From Hoplostethus atlanticus (lineage: Eukaryota > Chordata > Actinopteri > Trachichthyiformes > Trachichthyidae): a stretch of DNA of 64,000 nt. The notes under the pieces were generated by a model. It ran no database searches and was not told where the DNA came from. It saw nothing but the letters and a program-made list of their open reading frames with translations. The position numbers and the translations under genes were made by a program. The DNA lies in contig JAXDDX010000015.1 of the NCBI GenBank assembly GCA_034670405.1, positions 1,302,001-1,366,000 of the forward strand. Direction: 5' to 3'. Shown here in pieces: positions 23,527 to 36,100 of the stretch. Each line of letters begins with the position of its first letter. The stretch's first letter is position 1.

Positions 23527-23730
23527 CGCTCCTTTCTCCTGTTGCCTCCCTCCCTCTTTGCTCTCCCTTCTTTCTCTCTCTCTGAAATCCTCTCCACCTC
23601 GCAATCCCTCCCACCCCTCACCCTGCAGTCAGTGCTTGTCCTAGTTTTATTGCCCTCCCCCCTCAATCTCTCTCTCTCTCACTCAGTCATTCACCCACTT
23701 AAGCTACTTCTCATTTTCTCCCACACTCTT
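23527..23730 (+). repeat. CT-rich (polypyrimidine) low-complexity tract
   Basis: Dominated by C and T with TCTCTCTC runs. Open frames on both strands here are composition artefacts. Confidence 0.85.
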
Positions 23731-26700
23731 CACTTCTGATTTGCCAGAGCGCCGTCTGTTTTTAATCCCAGCACAATTAGCAAACAAGGAGACTCTCCCA
23801 CGACAATGCTACACCAAGATGGTATGACATTCTTTTGCACTGGTTGCTTTGCACTCCCCTCATTAGCTTTGGCGCAAAGCCTGTTCTTCAAATGCACAAA
23901 AGCTTCCTCTGAATATATAAGATTTTGTAAATGCCAAAATACCCCCCTAGGAGTAGCACTTCCCATCTGGGACAAAACTGAGATGTGTCTGTTTTCTAAA
24001 TTGGGACACCTCTGTGAAAATGATGTCAGAAAACGAACTGATCAAATGCCGAACAATAAAAATACGTATACTCCAGGGGCCCTGAACTGAAGTCTGAACC
24101 GATTATCACTTTTAAATCATGCACGGCGAAAACCAATCGTTTATTAGTTCTGCAGCACTTTTAATGTCAGAAAATCATGTTAAGAACAAGTATCAACTCC
24201 TACTCACAATTTCTGATTTCTGACTGAAAGTAGGAATTAGACACTTGATAACCCCAGGTTCTTCTTTTGAGCTGTGAGTATTTTTGTAGTCATACATTTA
24301 GCATGCTTGTTGGGTTCTGTGTCATTGACTCTTGTGCTCCTTACTGTTGGTTGCTTGTAATGTTGGCGGTCCAGGATTTTCAGCTTATTGTACTGTTGCA
24401 ATTATTGAGAGTCATTTTGGATAACGGCGTGGGCTAAATGCCTAAAATGCAACATGATGTCGAAACTCTGAGAGGCTCGATAGCTACTGGCCCTGCTCTT
24501 CTTGGTGATTTGGGTATTAAGGTCAGCTGTTTAGAGCACAACAATCCTGAGTGTCACAAATCTCCCAAGTCACTCACTCTCTTGAGACAAATCCGCTTAG
24601 TTTCTTTTTCCTGAGTTCAATTGTTATCGGATGTTTTGAGTTTTCGTTTTTAAAGACCCGTAATTGCACTATATCCCTGCTTACTCCACTGCACACTTCA
24701 TCCAGATTTGAAGTTTTTATTTTGAAAAAACAGAAATCTCTCCCAATTTATTCCAATCCCAGTTTGCTTCTAGATACCCGATGCAAAAGAATGACAGGAA
24801 CAATTCATGTTTTGTTAAAGGTTTCTGAGGCTGACTCCAAGGAATAAGATTGGGGAGTCAGTTGTGCATGGGTTTCAGTTGACTACTGTACACTCCGTTT
24901 ACAATAAACAATCAATCAGTCAAACTATATTCACATTTCATACACTGCAATGCAATACAATGTGCATCACAATAAACACAATTAAAATGAATAAAATCAA
25001 GCAATGCAAGTAAAAGATCAATAATAATAAAACAAAGGAAATGAAAAATGTATGCTACATAAGACTGCCCCTTAGCTCAAAGCAAGGTTAAAAATGTCAA
25101 TGGTATCTACTGTCTAATTTCTGATGTAGTCGCCGGTATTTGACGAGCCACGGCACAAACACAAACAAACCACAAAGCTGCTTTGTTTTGATGACTGCTT
25201 CCCCTTAGGATTGCTCAAACCAGTCACCCAAAACAGCCAATTAGTTATTGGCTGGCAGGTAGCTGAAATCTTTTCTAGCTAGGCTTTGAGCGTCTGCCCT
25301 TTTCAACAATGGTAAAACAAACTTGCATCACTCTTGAAATATGATTAAATTATGAAGTTATTTTGCTGAGATGATGAGTAAGCATCGTTTGCTGGGTCAC
25401 CGTTCTCTTATGATAATCTACGGTTGCTGTCCAGAAGAGTTAAACATCTACAGAAAGCACTTTGGTAATTGATCCTTGTAAACATCTGCCGTTGAATAGT
25501 TTCTACCTCCTATATAGTATGCATTAGAAGCTGGCATGTATCCAAGCGTTATGAAGAAGCATGTGTTGACATATGACCATTATGCGTTTTTAGGTCAAAG
25601 AGATGATCATTCACTGAGGTCTGTATGGGTCATAAAATGTAGAGTCGTTTGAAATGTTATGAGACAGGTGTGGCAGGAATAAATCCATATTAAGATGCTC
25701 CCAATAATGTCTGTGTTGCAAGAAATCGAGTGTGCTCGGTAGGGCTGTACTCATTTTCCCCAGAATGCATATTGATGGATAATCCTGCATTTTCTGTGAA
25801 ATTGCATCAGAGATGCTTGGTTTGCATCTTAATATTTTCGATGCAGTTGGTTGGTTGTTCCACATTTCACTCTCTGACATTGCTATTTTTTTGTCCTCAA
25901 TGCTCGCTTTCCTCGTTACATGACATGACTCCACAGATATTTGTTAATCATTGAGTAATCCACAGTCTGGATATATGGTTCAAAAATCCCCATGGGTCCC
26001 CCAAGAGGTGTCAAGTGGAGCACACTATAAATGAAAGTCTTATAAATGGTGGCAGCAATATAGTGGGCTAAGGATAGAAAGGGGAAATGGGTTAATTACC
26101 AAGGTGTCAAAACACCCAAGAGTGGAGCATGATTTAGCATGGTTAAACGGGCACAATGGAGGCATGTTTTCAGTCTTCCTGGGGGGAGTGTACTATAACC
26201 AATGCAATGTGACATAGTAACCTATCTCAAGAGGCCAGGCTGTACAGCGCTTTGAAGCTAGGTTGGGATTCCAGTTCTCCTCTGAACAGCAAAAAAAAAA
26301 AAAAAAAAGGACATTCCACCAAGTGAGATAATACATTAAAGTCACATCTGAACTGATGAATTAGACTGCTTAGCTTCAGTGGAATACATTATCTGGCTCA
26401 TAAGTGGGACTCTTTGAAGGTAAGTGATTGTTGTAGTGCTCATCAAAGACTTGCCGTCGTGTTTACGTGACGTTAATTTCTATCTGAGTCAGGGAAATTA
26501 TAGAGGCACTTGCCACTCACAGTGCTCGGTTTTACATAACATGCTACCTTCTGCCATTGGGGTAAAAAGTTTGTAATCCAAAGGGCAAGGGGATTGTCAG
26601 GGGTTATTTAAAGGAGAATACTGGTGTCATTTCGATTTCTGACCCATTTACTATCGTCTACATCTAGTTTACTTCACTCAATCATTTTGCAATTCGTGCC

Positions 26701-27954
26701 GTATGCGGTTAGATTTTTTAACATTTATTTGTTAGTCAATTATAAAATACCAACTTGAAAGTGTCAACCCTATCTACTGTCCTGGCTAACAAATATGCCT
26801 TTAACAATAAGGTTTGTAAGGTGACATGTTTTTGAGGGATTATTTCCTGGTGGAGATTTCCATTTCTGCCTGTGGGTGTCAGGTGACTGACTGTAAGCAG
26901 AGGATGTCAGGACCATAAAGGATGCCAACAACAGGTGAAAAGTTTTATCTACATCTTCTGTTTACATTGTGGCACACATGCCCTCCGACCTCGCTCATCC
27001 AATCAAAGAGCCTGAAATATTCTCTAGTCCAATGAGAGGTCAGGAGATGCTTTCTTTCTATTCTCAAATTAGAGATTTATGCCAAATGATATGTGTCAGT
27101 TTTTGTTTCCAGTGCCTTTGGGCCATTGGTGACACATTTGTTGAATGCATCTCTCATCTCAGCCTGAGTATGATTACATGACTTTAGTTGGTGGTTTGGC
27201 AGGTTTCTGATAGTAAAGGTGTTTCTCACTCGATCTTGTTAATATTGATTGCCTTACACTTTCAAATCCCAGACACCCCAAACTATCTCGATTTATTTTT
27301 ATTTGACTAACATTCTTCATAAATATTTTTCTGTTTGTGTTTTTTGTGTGTGAATGATAACAGTGACCACTGTGTTTTTGTAGCATTATAAATACCACAT
27401 TTCCCAAAGCTACGCCGCTCTGTGAAATATGGAGCACTTTTGTTGAGCAAGGTGTTTTACATTCCTTTTTATGATTGGAATAGAATTACTCTTGATGTTG
27501 AAACTGACTTGGTTTTCTTTTTGATGCTTTATTTTCTCTGATAATTTACATATTCGGGACTTGTTTGTTTGAGAGGCTGAGGGACAACATGTGACTTACC
27601 GCTGACCTCTCTAGTTCAGTAGTGATAAACAATCTTTGGACATCTAAAAAAAAAAAATCAAAGCCTGTATTTTTTTTCTCAGCAACACTGAGTGACTCTT
27701 GGAAAACCCGAACAAACAAAATCCTGCCATCTTTACGTATTAGTGGTAATTCAATTAGTTACCTCCATGTATTGTGAAGGACTGTCACTCTGTCTGGTAA
27801 TTCTACCTGCTGAACTGTTTTCATTAACGCTTCACCGCTTTAGGCTTCTGAAATCCACATCTTGTGTCTGTAACCATGTTTGCATTGATCAGTTTTGTTT
27901 TATGCTGTTTTCTTTTCCGAGGTATATAACACCATAAAACACCCCGCACCCTAG
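23731..27954. other. unassigned non-coding DNA
   Basis: No genes recognised. Contains a run of 18 A at 26291-26308 and an A-rich patch at 24930-25050 with a weak resemblance to the repeat at 19996-20124. Short open frames lack motifs. Confidence 0.45.
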
Positions 27955-28610
27955 AAAACCAGTTGGCCCGGATAACATAGATCTTTACATTTTAGAGTTG
28001 GCAGCAGGCTTTATTGCACTGCATCTAGCTTTTTGTACTCTTATTCAGACAGGTCTAATCTTACCTGGGGGTGTCCAGTTATTTTCAGTAATTGTGGAGA
28101 TCGTCAGCATAGATCTTCACTGTTGAACAATTATATTCTTTTCTTGAAATCATCAGTCAAAGATGTATGACACCCTGGTAAATGACCAGTTCAATGAGTT
28201 TGATATGTACCAGTTTTCATGTACAAATGCTGTATAATATAAGTATCAGTCAGGCTTCAAAAAGCAGCACAGCACAGCGACTGCTGCTCAGGATTAAAAG
28301 TGTTGTGCAGCTCTCTTTCAATCGTCAAAGGTGTTTGACACTGTTGAGGATGATGCAGTGATTCAGAGGCTGGCCAGGGTTTTTCCTCTCTGGAAGGTCT
28401 TAATGTGCTCAATTATGTGCTCCAAATTGGTTACATGTCTGTATGAGTGTGCCCCAGTGTTAGGTCCAGGGTCCACTTTTATTCGGTATTTGTCAATAGC
28501 CTGGGTCAAAATGCTCCCATAGCTAATATTCATTCGTATACAGATGACACTGTTTTATTATGTTTTTGATCTACACTCACTCAAGCTCTTGGAGTTGCTG
28601 TCTGCTGTTT
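27955..28610 (+). pseudogene. non-LTR retrotransposon reverse-transcriptase relic
   Basis: Broken plus-strand frames give KPVGPDNIDLYILELAAGF, SKVYDTLVNDQF, YQSGFKKQHSTATAA, KGV*HC, and SYTDDTVLLCF followed by LTQALGVA. These are consecutive RT blocks of a LINE; the catalytic YADD reads YTDD (codons 28537-28548). Several stops and frameshifts show it is dead. The clade (Jockey/Rex1/L2-like) could not be fixed by eye. Confidence 0.65.
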
Positions 28611-28779
28611 ATATTTCAACCGAGGTACTGGATAAAGGATTCCCCCAATGCCATACATCAAAATTAGCCTTTTCTTAACTGAAATACGGGATCTATATTT
28701 ACCACTTTCATACCACCACTTTGTGCATGTAGTAAAATGAAAATAATATAATTGTGATATGAAGGTAACCACTCAAAGG

Positions 28780-29868
28780 TCAGATCTTTGGGGAGGAGTT
28801 TGTGAGGCTCTCCCATAAATCCAGGTGAGAAACCTGGTCAGATTGGTGTTACCATGCAGGTGAAAGAAAAACACTATGCTGAGATCTAAGGAGACCTCAG
28901 AGGACCTCAGGAAGAGAGGAGTGAGAGAGCATCAGTCTAGGGAAGGTTAGAAAGACATATCAAAGAGATTTGGGCTCCATCAGTCCACTGAGACAAATAA
29001 TATGCAAATGGAGAGGATTTAACATGACAGAGACTCAGTGGATGTCCTTCTAAAATATGGAAGAATATTATAGAAAAATATTAAAACTAGTAAAAATACA
29101 ACCCAAGAATAACATCCAGAGATCTGCAAGCCTCCATTGCTGCATCTGATGTCATTGTGCATCCATCAATGAGAAGAACATTGCATAGAAATGGCTTTCA
29201 TGCAAGGGAAGCCAGGAAGACTGTCTACTGTCTAAAACAGACAAAGCTGCCCGTCTTCAGTTGTCCACCTGGACAAACCTTGTTTGGGGAAACAACCCAA
29301 AACTACCCACCATCAAAATAAGACAAAATATGGGTTATGGTCTGGGGCTGTTTTTCCTCCTCTGGACCTGGATGACTCGACATCATTAAGGGAACCATAA
29401 ATTCTGAGGGAAACCAGAGAACTCATGAACAGAACGTCAGGCCATCAGTCTGAGAGTTAAAGCTGGGCTGAAACTGGCTGTGCAACAAGACTATGATCCC
29501 AAGCATTCAAGCAAATCAACCAAAAAATGACTCCGGAAGAAGTAGTTTAGTGTTTTAGATTGGCCAAGTCAAAGTCCTGACCTAAATCCAACAGATGCTG
29601 TCAGGACCTGAAGCGTCTGTTCATGTGAGACCTCAAACCTCAGTGAGTTGAGTTCTGTAAGGAGGAGTGGGAGAAGAGACTGATCAGTGGTTAGTGGTGT
29701 AGGAGACGTTGACTCCAAGTCATCGCTGATAAAGGAGGAGCAACAAGTTATTTTTGCACACAGGGATATGAGTTTTTGTTAACTAAACAATGAAAGTATA
29801 TCATTGTATTTGTGTATTTTCTTTAAGGACACCCCCTGTAGGGTTCACAAACTTTGAAGCATGACTCT
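28780..29868 (+). pseudogene. Tc1/mariner transposon with dead transposase
   Basis: The body is recognisably a Tc1-family transposase gene: the helix-turn-helix part (GAGGACCTCAGGAAGAG; AGATTTGGGCTCCATCAGTC), WGCFSSSGPG, the second catalytic Asp region QQDYDPKHSSK (about 29480-29512) and DWPSQSPDLNP (29558-29590). The position where the third acidic residue is expected (PIEN in active relatives) reads PTDA. Frequent stops and indels break it. A Tc1-like right terminus, GGGTTCACAAACTTTGAAGC, ends near 29862; the left end is only approximate. Confidence 0.8.
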
Positions 29869-31609
29869 GTTAACCATCTATGTGCATGCTAAGGCTCAAT
29901 GGCTCATGACTTTCCTCTTATCTGTATAGTCTGTATAGTCCGGGATCCTAAGATTTATTTTGCTGTCCCCAGAGATCAGATGCAGAAGGGCAAGAAAGCC
30001 ATCATGACCTCTGCCAACGTGACATAAAATTAATTGCAGAACAGTTTAAAACTTTACGCTACTCTAACAGAGGTCAAAGCAATAGCAAAGAGGTTATAGA
30101 AGATTAATTAATTGGAAACTATCATCAGACATTGAGGTAATAATATTTCAAAATGTATTGGTAACACTTTATAATAACCATCCTTTTTAATAAATGATGA
30201 ATTTATCATTATTTAAAGCTACATTCTACTTTTTAATGATAAAATATTACTATATTAATAATATGATGGGGCTCAGCAAAAGAAAATCTACCAATCAATG
30301 CTGCATGAGCAAATACTGACTGTTTTGTAATCAGCAATATGCTGTTGTTTAGAGTGTCTCACTTTATCATGTTTTTTCTACAATAGCAATATTTCCAAGT
30401 TTAAAAAAGAAAATTACAAATACATCAAACATCACATAGAAATGTTACTGCTCAAATAGAAAATCAATTACAATAGAAATACCAAGCATATACAAATTGA
30501 ACAATGACATACAACTTAGAGTTAACTCCTCAGCAGGAATTGAACTTGAGGTAGTAAGGTGCAGTGTGAAGTCAACAACCTCTACATCTCCAGACAGCTC
30601 CAGCCCGCCCTCATGACTGGAGTGCTATGATAATTGCAGAGTAAATAGGATGTATGTTATAAGTAAATATAGCCTGTATGCTTGGTAAACAGGCATTACA
30701 TGTCATAGCATTTTCCTGTCATCTTTGCTTCAATCTAATTTGACATTTTTGCGGCCACATTATCATTACATGACCATAAATGTGTGTTACACAAAGTAAC
30801 CTGGCTTGAAGACATTTACCTTTGTTTCTCTGACTGATTCTTTAGATCGGTGGCATCACTATATAGCCATGGGGAAGGATTCATGGGAATTGGAAGTAAA
30901 AACCACCAGCAGATACTGGGACTGTCAAAATGCCAAAACATATTTTAAGTTCATGTACTGCAAATACTGCTATAGTATTGTTCACATTTCACTCACAAGG
31001 TTTGCAGTATGAGGAACACAGTCAATATTAGATAGTGTATATAGATTAAATATACTGTATATATATTTGTTAAGTTATTTAGGAATAAAAGCCCCGTGGG
31101 CCTTTTACAAGGGGTCAGTACTGATATCTAGATTTGTATAATGTATGTATTTCACTGACAGTTAAAGCTTTGACGTTGCCATGTCTCCTCATTATAAAAT
31201 CTGCAAGTTTTGCCATGATTATACTCTGCACCCTCTGTTGTCAATTTGCTGTCTTGGACTAGACAAAGAAATGGAGGGGAAAAAAGGAGGGTAGTGGAGA
31301 CAGTGATTTGCTACTGTTCAAATTTCAATTTTCCACCCCAGAGGACAGTTGTTCCACATGAAAGAGAATGAAAATGCTGTGCTAGGAGAAAACCGTTTTG
31401 AAAGCTATTTCAAGTTCTTCAGTTAGGTGTTTGGTTTTAAGTAAATTTTGCACAATGTAAACCTCATGTCTTTAATTTGAGCTGGCAAACATACATGGCA
31501 TCCAAGAATGGACATTTCCATTATTTTCAGACCGGTTAATTACATTCTACAATTACATTTAATGGGTCAAATTGATTGATGCCCACATAATAGATTTGAT
31601 TGATTTATC
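29869..31609. other. unassigned DNA with a possible MITE end
   Basis: GGTAACACTTTATAATAACC at 30159-30178 resembles the terminus of ANGEL-like fish MITEs, and an imperfect palindrome around ATGAATTTATCAT follows. No opposite end was found. A B-box-like AGTTCAATTCC occurs on the minus strand near 30543. Confidence 0.35.
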
Positions 31610-31985
31610 ATGCATGCTAAATAGGCTGCAAAACGTCGGCTTTGCAGCCACAACTCAATCTCTACAACAGACCCTTCTTCACAGGGACTCAGGCCAGCTC
31701 CTTGTCCAAGCTTTCATTGTCTCCCATCTGGATTACTGCAACTCCCTCCTAGCCGGCCCCCCTAAAACACTCCCCTCAGCCCGTACAATGCTGCAGCCTG
31801 CCTTATCTTCAACTTTCCCAAATTCTCCCAGGTCTTCTCCTACACTTGTTCCACTGGTGCCTACAGAAGCCCTGAAAGGCAACGAAAATAATTTCTCCTC
31901 TCTTGGAGGATTGGAGAATCCTTCTCCTAACTTCTGTCGAAGCCTATACTGGATGCCTATTTGAGCCACAGCAGAAACCAGCCAT
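31610..31985 (+). pseudogene. L2-type LINE fragment (C-terminal ORF region)
   Basis: The frame RDSGQLLVQAFIVSHLDYCN and SLLAGPPK at 31680-31770 is clearly homologous to the LIQALVISRLDYCN...SLLAGAPA part of the L2-type LINE at the right end of the window. After a frameshift the following FPKFS region is legible. Then an unrelated stretch of about 90 bp intervenes before RSLYWMPI (matching RSLHWLPV) near 31940. The 3' UTR is not present. Dead fragment. Confidence 0.75.
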
Positions 31986-33088
31986 GCATACAGCACACTA
32001 AACAAAATGGCACTATGAAACTTTCAAATAGCTATTATTCACAAACATTGATCTGGTTGGTGATCAAAACGTCTGTACAATAGATGTGTGTGGTTAGTGG
32101 TATTGCTTTTTAATGAGCAGGAGAAAACGAGATCGCTCCTTGGCTGGGTTGCTATGCACACTGCACATCTGGAGACGTTGCATTAACGTTTTGCAAGGCG
32201 AAAAAGACTTTATTTATGCCATCCATAGCCTACACAATACCTCCTGTTGCAATAATTGACATGCAGCAATCGATGTGCAAGTACTTGTAATCAAGCTTGA
32301 CACCTGTAGCTTGGACCATGGCCATTCATTGAGGCCCACCTTATCACGTTGTCACCCTCTCAAATTTAAAATACAATTTTTGCTCTGTAAAGTTCTATTT
32401 CAATGATTTTGTAGAGATTTATTCGATATCCTCGTAGATCAAAGTTCTGCAATACCAAATATTACCATGTTGCATTACCTGTATGCAAGTAGCCACAGCA
32501 GATGGCAATGATTATGATGGCTGACGAAGCTAGGCACAGCTAGGCCAGTAGGCTAGTTCAGCCTGCACCTCCGTTACAGGTCAATAGCCTAGTACAGGCT
32601 TGGGCTTGGCCACATGAGCACAAGGTGTGGTATTAATAAATTGGTTGTGAACCTTGTTGTTGATACAAAGACCTATTTTCACCATTGCGAGGTAGTGAAG
32701 ACATCACTATAAATTGTACAAGACCACTTGAATAAAGTGAAATCATGACCTAACGTTAGCCTAGCTTAGTTTCTGGCACCCCCCTCCACCTGTTGGTAAC
32801 TCAATGTATTGAGATATAAACAGATGGGGAAAATGTTGGTGGAACCTTTTATTTGTATTTTTTTTTTACTATTATAATTAGTTAAGCACAGGGTAGAAAA
32901 CAATGTAGACAGAACTTAGGAAAAACTTGAGGTACTGTTGGACTCATTGTAATTTATTCTGGATCAGATCATCAGCTCAGTCCCTTAAATGTGAATGTAA
33001 ATTTCAGATTTTGACTCTCATTTCCATCAATGCAAACAAGCAGATCTGTCAATTTATGTATTTTTTTCCATTGCATTTGGATGAATTG
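31986..33088. other. unassigned non-coding DNA
   Basis: No gene or repeat boundary recognised. Confidence 0.5.
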
Positions 33089-33156
33089 GGCCTGGTTAGC
33101 TCAGTCGGTAGAGCAAAGAGCATACGACTTTGGATAAAAGCGACTGTAAAAATGAG
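33089..33156 (+). mobile_element. SINE with L2-like tail, internally deleted
   Basis: The tRNA-like head GGCCTGGTTAGCTCAGTCGG plus TAGAGCA runs almost directly into CGACTTTGGATAAAAGCGAC and TGTAAAAATG. The B-box region and the middle found in the other copies are missing, so an internal deletion joined head to tail. Confidence 0.7.
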
Positions 33157-36100
33157 TTTCCTGGAGTACAGGCTTTTATTGAAACTAACATTTTCAGGAT
33201 TCTGGTGATGAAACCAATCTGTCCAGACTGAGTTGAACCTTTTGCCCGTCAAAATGGATGGAAATTCAACAGAAGGACATGTCAGCAGCCCTGAACAATG
33301 GACACCTCTCATTGAAAATGAAATGAAAATTATATATACAGACCCAATGGATCAGTGGCCACCCCAGACAGGTCCTATAGAGTTTAGAGTTAATTCTAGT
33401 ATGATTGCATTCTCCTTACTGGCTAACTGAGCCGGGTGTCTCAGCATCACTTGGACAGGCAACTCATGGAGGAAAACATGCATCTATGAGTGAGGCATGA
33501 TGTGGGATGAGTGAGGAGGACCCATTGCTGGGCTGGTTAGAAACATTCGAACATTCCAATACTGTCAACTGCCTTTGCTTGCCTTCATTTTTTTAATCTG
33601 TTTTGTCAAAAACTCTACAAACGTTTCTTATTCTTTTGTATTTTTAACACAATTGATGCCTTTGATGTTCATAAAAGTTGGCAGGTCTAGAAGGAGATTG
33701 AAAGAAGTTATTTAATAATCCAATCAGTTACCATGCACTAGTGTGGGCTGCTTAAAAATATGATTCATGTGAATTGATTAATGAAAGCTCAAGCAAAGCA
33801 AAGCTCAAGCAAAATGTCTATTTTGAATAATTGAAAGATCTATTCATCATCTTCGTTCCTATTCAAGGGACAGTGGGGGTTTCTCTGTTGATTAGTGTTA
33901 GATATACAGTGTATATCACACTGCAGGATTCTATTCTTTATCTAACTTCAAAGGCATCATAAGCATCACGCTCAATATAGCCATGTCAAATATGAAATGA
34001 TATCCCTTCTGTATGGGAATACAGAGGCAATGTCAGCGCTAAGAATGCCTGTTGCATATTTATGAGCGCCCTCTGTTTCATATTCCCCTTTCCCATGTCA
34101 GTGGAAAGTTTTACAAGAGCTGCTCATGCCTTGACAAATTACAGTACACCCATACTATTGGGTATTGGAAGACAGTGTCATAGTTGTGTTGAGGAACACA
34201 AGAGCATGTGTAGCTGACATCTGTACTCAGTTTTGCCAAGTTTGGCACTTAGTTGAAATTGCTCCATGCTCAAAAGAGTGAAGGAACAGTGGAAAAGATT
34301 GGGACTTGTGTGCCTGTCAGTGTAAAATAACATGCCGTCAAAACAACTGCACCATACTGATCCCCGCGCGGCATTCTCTGAGCCTTTTGTTGTGAAGTAT
34401 TGACAGCCAAAAATGTTGGTCGATATCTGTTTTGAGCTGAAGTATTTTCTTTTATCTTGCCCTCTATCGTAATTGAGTGTGCTGACTTTCAAAGTAAACA
34501 GTTGCACAGAGCGAATATTGGACAACATAGCTCCAGAACGGTGTTTACTTGAAGAAGGGGAGAAAAAGGGACTGTTGTCTTATCTCTTGGCAAATGATGT
34601 AAGTTTGCCAACACACCCCGAGTAATAAAGCGGGTCTGTCGCTGCACTTGGGTATAAAGCTTTTTATCCTCATGTTTTTTCAGTCTGTTAAGTGTGTTTG
34701 ATATGAAGACAGAAATTTCCCCCCTTGTTTGTCTTTTTGGGAAGGCTGACGCTGTAGCTCCACTGATGGCCAGGTTTTGGTGTTGGTTCCAATCAGATGA
34801 AAAGCCTCCTCCTGGCTCTCAGCTGCTTGTCACACAGCAGGTGTTCCGTATTTGCTGTATTGCGCTCTCTGCCAGCTAGAAGACAGGCAGCCATGTTGTA
34901 GACTCCTGTGAGATTGCTTATCATCTCGCTTCCACAAAGCAAGTGTCTGTAGCCTAAGAATCAGCCTGGAGAAACCTCTACTATCAAGCCCCAGGATTGA
35001 GACTGTGAACCGTGTCAAGCTAACGTGTCTCTGCGCTGCATTGCTGTGATCACGCAAAGATTTCACTTGACGTGCAAGGCAAATCAGAAGTAGGCAAATG
35101 CCTCCGCAAGTGTACTTCTTTGTGCGCAAATTGTCTGCCGGTATAGCAAAGTCGTCAGGCGACATCTTTGATAGGTAGTAGCCACTAGCATTCCAGGAAG
35201 CTTCCGCTGCAGGTCAGCCCACTGGGACTCTGCAGGAACTATGCCCTGAAGACATGAGGAATTAGTTTCTGCTTATCTCTCATTCACAGCCATACTGGCT
35301 AATCTTATCTCAGTGGCTCTGTGTTTAAGAACAGTCTTGTGAATTATTTGCTCACCCTTAGTGAAAGGCTTCCACGTACAAAGTATTCTGGAGTGTGCTG
35401 CATATGGGTGGAAAAGGGATTAAGGATTGGAAATTCTCTTTGGTATTGTTCTTGCAGATGAATATCTTTTTCATAGAATTTTTATTTTTTGGGGTTTGGT
35501 TGGGTCACAGAATCAAAAAGGTGCAGTGCTGAATGCTCATTTCCAACAAGCTGTCAAAAAGCTGAATTTCCTAGCACTGAACTTTACCTACCTAGACCTA
35601 GAATGCCGTTTCGAAAGTTATCTTTGGGTTCAGTTACCGTAGGAATGTTTTTTAAGTGTCCAAATTTTGTTGTTTTGTCCAAATACTTTTGGAGTAGCCC
35701 AAGACCCATAAACAGACCATTCTGGGTCCTGAACAATAGTTAAGGAATCACTGGCTTAGAGTATTCATTAGGTATAGACCATATCCCTATGAAGCTTAGA
35801 TTATATGCGTTGAATTCTAGGCATGGTTGCGATGTTCTAAATGGAAAAGCTTTGAGACTACTCAATGAATTCCAGGCACGATGACCATGTTATCGGCAAA
35901 TTTACTATCCTATTGATTTTTGTCAGAACATTTTATTTAGCAAAATAATCAAGCACTGTTTTTGAGGAGCAAAACTTATATCTGCCTGTTTATCTACTGA
36001 ATTATTGACACTTCATATATAGCCTAGTCTACCAAGGAAAGCCAAATAGAGCAACCTGTTTATTAGGTGAGGTGCATTGAAAATAATGAAATAATGAAAA

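Noticed and set aside
23427-23739. Arg/Glu-rich (minus) and Leu/Ser-rich (plus) open frames
   Set aside because: They are composition artefacts of the CT-rich tract.
30547-30568. let-7-like start (TGAGGTAGTA)
   Set aside because: Ten bases match the let-7 5' end, but the following bases do not and no complementary arm lies within hairpin distance. It overlaps a B-box-like sequence on the other strand, so chance or SINE debris is more likely.
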